Shown here: piece by piece, positions 60,220 through 64,000 of the stretch
Layout of the letters: the number at the start of each line of letters is the position of its first letter
How positions within the stretch are numbered: position 1 is the stretch's first letter
Assembly: GCA_963663525.2 (NCBI GenBank)
Contig: CAXXHC010000001.1
Span: 806,001 to 870,000, forward strand
Origin: G963663525 sp963663525
GTDB taxonomy: Bacteria > Myxococcota_A > SURF-8 > G963663525
DNA: 64,000 nt
Reading direction: 5' to 3'
Translations under genes and position numbers: made by a program
Notes under the pieces: model-generated
Seen by the model: only the letters and a program-made list of their open reading frames with translations
Told to the model about the DNA's origin: nothing
The model's database searches: none

Positions 60220-63200
60220 TTGAACGAGGTGGAGAAAACTCGATCCGAGTTGATCGAAGATCTTCAGGCCGCCCAAAGAAAAATCTCCGAGCTGGAATCG
60301 CTTACCGTCAGGCTGCGTGGAGGCAATGCGTCGGAGGGAATGGCCGATAAAACGGAACACTTAAATGCGGTTCTACGTGCGATTCGCAACGTCAATCAGT
60401 TGATTGTACACGAAAAATCCTCAGAAAGACTGATTCGAATGGCGTGTCGATACCTCACCGAAACGTTGGGGTATTTCAACGCCTGGATCGTTTATTTCGA
60501 CGACGATGGTCGGATGGTTTCCGTGGAGCAAGCCAACGTCGGTCAGGGATTTTCCGTATTGAAGGAACAACTCGAATCCGGCCAGTGGCCCAATTGCGCG
60601 CAACGAGCATTGAAAAACAACGATATGACCGTCGTTGCCGATCCGCTCTCCGAATGCCGAAATTGTCCCTTGGCAGCGCAATATTCCGGTCGTGCCGGGT
60701 ATTGCGCCGTACTTCGGCACGAGAAAAAAATATACGGGTTGCTGTCTGTCTCGGTTCCCGCGCGTTTCGCCCAAGATGACGAAGAAAAAGCACTTTTCCG
60801 GGAATTGGCGGACGACCTGGCTTTCGCGCTGTATCGTATCGAACTCGAAGAAAAACATCGCCGGGATCAATCCCATTTGCACCTGCTGTTTCAACAGGCG
60901 GCGGATGCTATTTTCGTTTGTACGATTGATGGAAAGTTTTTGGAGGTCAACGAACGCGCCTGCCTTCAAACCGGCTACACGCGTGAAGAATTGTTGTCCA
61001 TGAATGTTATCGACGTGGACGACCAGATTTCTCAACCACACCTACTTGCGGAATTCCTGCAAAAGCTGGAACCGAATCAGCCGATCCCGCTGCAATCGCA
61101 CCATCGCTGTAAAGATGGCTCCACCTATCCTGTGGAGGTGACCATTTCGCGTATCCAAACGCCGGATGGCGATCAAATAATAGGGCTGGCCCGTGACGTC
61201 TCCGAGCGTGTGGAAACGGCCCGATCCCTAGAGGAAAGTGAAGAACGCTTCCGGATGATGATGGAAAAGCTTCCGGCGGGCTTTTTCGCCCATGATCTGG
61301 ACGGCGATTTCGTCATGGTCAACCGAAAAGCCTGTCTCGATACGGGGTATTCTCACGAAGAATTGCTCGCGTTGTCCGTTCACGATGTCGATCCCGCGAG
61401 TGAAACGCGCAGGGACCGGGAAGAGTTATGGACACGTGTGGAGTCTAGTGACTCGCTTTCGGTGGAATCGGAACACAGGCGCAAAGATGGTTCGACGTAC
61501 CCCGTCGAGGTTCACATCAGTGCAACTCGTTTGCGGGGAAAACCCGTTATCCTGGGAATATCGTTCGACATTTCCAAACGCAAACAGCTTGAGATCGAAA
61601 GAGAAAACCGGGAGCTGTTTTTGCAGGATCTGATCGACCAAAGCCCTTTTGCCACCTGGATCGCCGATGCCGAGGGGACGCTCGTGCAATCCAACCCGGC
61701 GCTGAGGCGCTATCTGAATCTTACGGATGAGCAACTGATTGGAAATTACAATATATTTTCCGACCCACAACTAAAAGAGCAAGGCGTCGAGGAAAAAGTT
61801 AATAGCGTATACAATCAAGGGAAAACCGTACACTTCGAACTCGTATGGAATGGAAGCTATATCGATAGAGATATGTTTGCCGGGTCGAATACCGTACATA
61901 TCGAAGCGACCATGTACCCGATTTTCGATTCCAAACATAAACTCACTCATGTAGTGACACAATGGGTGGATATTACCAAACGCAAGAAAGCCGAAGAAGA
62001 ACTGAGGAACGCACTTTTCGAGCAGGAAGCCATTTTCGAAAGCAGCATGGTCGGCATCATGGTGTTGCACAATCGCATCATGACCAAGGTCAACCGGCGC
62101 ATGGCCGGTATGTTGGGGTATACACCGGAGGAGCTGGAAAACATCAGTCCGGAACCGATCCATGTTTCCTATCAACATTTCGTGCGTTTCGGAGAGTCGT
62201 ACTATTGGCGGCTCGCCGAGCGGGAACTCGTGCAGATTGAATATCCCCTGCGTCATAAAAACGGCAAAACGATCTGGTGCATGTTTAGCGGCAAGGCCAT
62301 CGCTCCGCCTGATCTAGGCAAAGGCGCGGTTTGGGTCGTCGACGACATTACAGAGCGCAAGCGAATGCGCGACGAACTCGTAAAGAAGAATCTTGCCGCC
62401 AATCAAGCCGAAATCCTGGCTGAATTGGGATATTTCGAGAGAAACTGGCAAAGCGGGGATGGATTCTGGTCCGAAGGGTTCTGTCGCCTGCTCGGGCTCG
62501 ACGAGGGAGATGTACGAAGCCACGATGATTTCATGACTTTCGTGCACGAAGAAGACCGGTCGCGCGTGGCGGAACATATCCGCAACAGCTTGGAGCACCA
62601 TACTCCGATGGACGTTCAGTTCCGCCTCGTGACCAAACATGGGAAAGTGATCGATATCCACGGCATCGGCGCGACGGAGTATGACGAAAAAGGGAGGCCT
62701 TTCAAAACCCATGGAACGTTCCAAAACGTCACGAAACGCAAAGAAGCGGAAAAAAAACGTCAAAAACTGGAAGAACAACTCCGACAGTCCCAAAAAATGG
62801 AGTCCATCGGTCGTCTGGCCGGGGGTGTCGCTCACGATTTCAACAACCTGCTCACCGGTATTTCGGGCAATATTTCCCTTGTCCTGATGGATCTCGACCC
62901 CCTCGATCCCCTGGTGGAGATGCTGGAAGAAATCGACCATGCATCGCAAAGCGCCGCAGACCTGACCCGCCAGCTTCTGGCGTTTTCCCGCAAACAGATC
63001 ATCAAACTTCAGCCTCTGGATCTCAATCTCCATATCGAGTCCATGCACAGGATGCTCGTACGGCTGATCGGCGAGCACATCGAATTGCAAACGGTTCCAT
63101 TCCCTTCATTGGGTACCGTCAAGGCCGATCCGGGACAGGTGGAACAGATTCTGATCAACCTGGCGGTCAACGCCCGAGACGCCATGTCCCATGGTGGCAA

Positions 63201-63915
63201 ACTGCTGCTGGAGACCGCCAATGTCACGCTGGATGAGAAATACTGCGCCATGCATCCCGACGTGGAGCCGGGGGACTATGTAATGGTCGCCGTTTCGGAT
63301 ACCGGGGAGGGAATGGACAAAGACACCCTTTCGAAGGTGTTCGATCCGTTTTTCACGACGAAAAAGGAAAGTGAGGGAACAGGCCTCGGATTGGCCACCG
63401 TTTACGGAATCGTCAAGCAACATAAGGGGAACATTGAGGTTTATTCGGAACCGGGACATGGTACGACATTCAAAGTCTACTTGCCACGTGTCCAGGAAAG
63501 CGCGGAAGCCGTTGTACGCAAGACATTGGTGGACAATCTTCCCACGGGAAACGAAACCGTGCTTGTGGTCGAAGATGAGCCGATGGTGCGAAAAATCGCC
63601 GTGAAAATCCTTTCTCGCCAAGGATATACGGTTCTCGAAGCGGATTCGGGAGGCGAAGCGCTGGCGTTGGTGGACGACCAATCTCCCTCGATCGATCTCC
63701 TGATGACGGATATCGTGATGCCGAACATGAACGGTCGTGTGTTGTCCGAAAAACTTCGCGAACGATACAAGAATCTAAAAATCCTGTTTACCTCTGGATA
63801 TACGGAAAACGTGATCGCTCACCACGGAGTGCTCGAAAAAGGACTGCACTTCATCGGCAAGCCGTATTCACCATTGACGCTGGCGAAAAAGGTACGGAAG
63901 GTACTCGACGAATAA
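60220..63915 (+). CDS. GAF/multi-PAS hybrid histidine kinase with receiver
   Basis: 1231-residue kinase without obvious membrane helices, so probably cytosolic. Order: coiled coil (1-33), GAF-like domain (about 45-210), PAS repeats (roughly 215-335, 340-455, 460-585, 590-710 and 720-840), HisKA with His872 (SIGRLAGGVAHDFNNLLTGI), ATPase (NLAVNARDAMSHGGKL, SDTGEGMDKDTL, FDPFFTTKKESEGTGLGLAT) and a C-terminal receiver with Asp1164 (LLMTDIVMPNMNG). The GAF holds four cysteines (C126, C146, C149, C162) in a CxxC-type cluster that could bind metal or an Fe-S centre. Start is TTG 60220 with GGGAGG at good spacing. No separate output regulator is adjacent. Confidence 0.93.
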   Translation: MNEVEKTRSELIEDLQAAQRKISELESLTVRLRGGNASEGMADKTEHLNAVLRAIRNVNQLIVHEKSSERLIRMACRYLTETLGYFNAWIVYFDDDGRMVSVEQANVGQGFSVLKEQLESGQWPNCAQRALKNNDMTVVADPLSECRNCPLAAQYSGRAGYCAVLRHEKKIYGLLSVSVPARFAQDDEEKALFRELADDLAFALYRIELEEKHRRDQSHLHLLFQQAADAIFVCTIDGKFLEVNERACLQTGYTREELLSMNVIDVDDQISQPHLLAEFLQKLEPNQPIPLQSHHRCKDGSTYPVEVTISRIQTPDGDQIIGLARDVSERVETARSLEESEERFRMMMEKLPAGFFAHDLDGDFVMVNRKACLDTGYSHEELLALSVHDVDPASETRRDREELWTRVESSDSLSVESEHRRKDGSTYPVEVHISATRLRGKPVILGISFDISKRKQLEIERENRELFLQDLIDQSPFATWIADAEGTLVQSNPALRRYLNLTDEQLIGNYNIFSDPQLKEQGVEEKVNSVYNQGKTVHFELVWNGSYIDRDMFAGSNTVHIEATMYPIFDSKHKLTHVVTQWVDITKRKKAEEELRNALFEQEAIFESSMVGIMVLHNRIMTKVNRRMAGMLGYTPEELENISPEPIHVSYQHFVRFGESYYWRLAERELVQIEYPLRHKNGKTIWCMFSGKAIAPPDLGKGAVWVVDDITERKRMRDELVKKNLAANQAEILAELGYFERNWQSGDGFWSEGFCRLLGLDEGDVRSHDDFMTFVHEEDRSRVAEHIRNSLEHHTPMDVQFRLVTKHGKVIDIHGIGATEYDEKGRPFKTHGTFQNVTKRKEAEKKRQKLEEQLRQSQKMESIGRLAGGVAHDFNNLLTGISGNISLVLMDLDPLDPLVEMLEEIDHASQSAADLTRQLLAFSRKQIIKLQPLDLNLHIESMHRMLVRLIGEHIELQTVPFPSLGTVKADPGQVEQILINLAVNARDAMSHGGKLLLETANVTLDEKYCAMHPDVEPGDYVMVAVSDTGEGMDKDTLSKVFDPFFTTKKESEGTGLGLATVYGIVKQHKGNIEVYSEPGHGTTFKVYLPRVQESAEAVVRKTLVDNLPTGNETVLVVEDEPMVRKIAVKILSRQGYTVLEADSGGEALALVDDQSPSIDLLMTDIVMPNMNGRVLSEKLRERYKNLKILFTSGYTENVIAHHGVLEKGLHFIGKPYSPLTLAKKVRKVLDE

Positions 63916-63956
63916 AACCTGAATGAAAACACTTCGTTTCGCCCGAATTCCGGGAA

Positions 63957-64000
63957 TCAGCCTTTCGCCACGATCGCCACTCCCGCAAACAGCAATACGA
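63957..64000 (-). CDS. 3' end of a possible membrane protein gene (runs off window)
   Basis: On the minus strand the last 13 codons before TGA read VLLFAGVAIVAKG, which looks like the end of a final transmembrane helix. The gene would be convergent with the hybrid kinase. Too little is visible to name it. Confidence 0.35.
   Translation of the reverse strand, partial: VLLFAGVAIVAKG

Overview
The window is bacterial chromosome from a Gram-negative, probably free-living organism. Evidence for an outer membrane includes many predicted lipoproteins with lipoboxes, a TonB-like protein, a periplasmic alpha-2-macroglobulin, lytic transglycosylases and a Tat system. Two 16-bp sites identical to the myxobacterial type of parS, a MopE-like calcium-binding motif and a possible MYXO-CTERM-like tail point to a deltaproteobacterial-grade lineage (Myxococcota or a neighbouring uncultured phylum). 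No rRNA or tRNA gene was seen, so the lineage stays an inference.

Layout. 1-13.5 kb: a 3'-truncated alpha-2-macroglobulin, a plsC-epimerase-galT operon, a pectinacetylesterase-family lipoprotein, a membrane alkaline-phosphatase-fold ('sulfatase') protein and a frameshifted Slt-type transglycosylase. 13.5-21.2 kb: hutU, a STAND NTPase ending in an array of near-identical 138-bp TPR repeats, a membrane TPR protein, a GIY-YIG protein and rhaM. 21.2-30 kb: a 700-bp noncoding region with DnaA-box-like words in front of dnaN (candidate oriC), lipoproteins, a purine permease, two parS palindromes and a TonB-like protein. 30.5-36.4 kb: CDF transporter, tdh, GH31 glycosidase, AttH/CrtC-like protein. 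37.3-46 kb: rpsA, a 1553-aa GH84+GH2-like fusion and a two-component pair. 46.2-64 kb: mltF-like, pilT, an SRPBCC protein, yebC-ruvC-ruvA, a class A PBP, tatA/B-tatC, guaB, a small ORF, a Cys-repeat lipoprotein, slyD-like and a large PAS/GAF hybrid histidine kinase.

Intergenic spaces carry two MITE-like families: a 167-bp element (six full or decayed copies) and a 178-bp element (two copies in opposite orientation), plus several long palindromes. Three genes (Slt, STAND/TPR, Cys-repeat lipoprotein) are each broken by one missing base. These may be consensus errors or real slippage, and this affects how the window should be read.

Themes: envelope and peptidoglycan maintenance (A2M, two lytic transglycosylases, PBP1A, Tat, TonB), glycan use (GalT, GH31, GH84/GH2, pectinacetylesterase-like, RhaM), the replication-origin domain (dnaN, DnaA-like boxes, parS) and a possible NLR-like sensor with a hypervariable repeat region. 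The best candidates for undescribed biology are the STAND/TPR locus, the GH84-GH2 fusion with both acid/base positions altered, the pseudopilin-like insert in the macroglobulin, and the CPPxxxxC-repeat lipoprotein.
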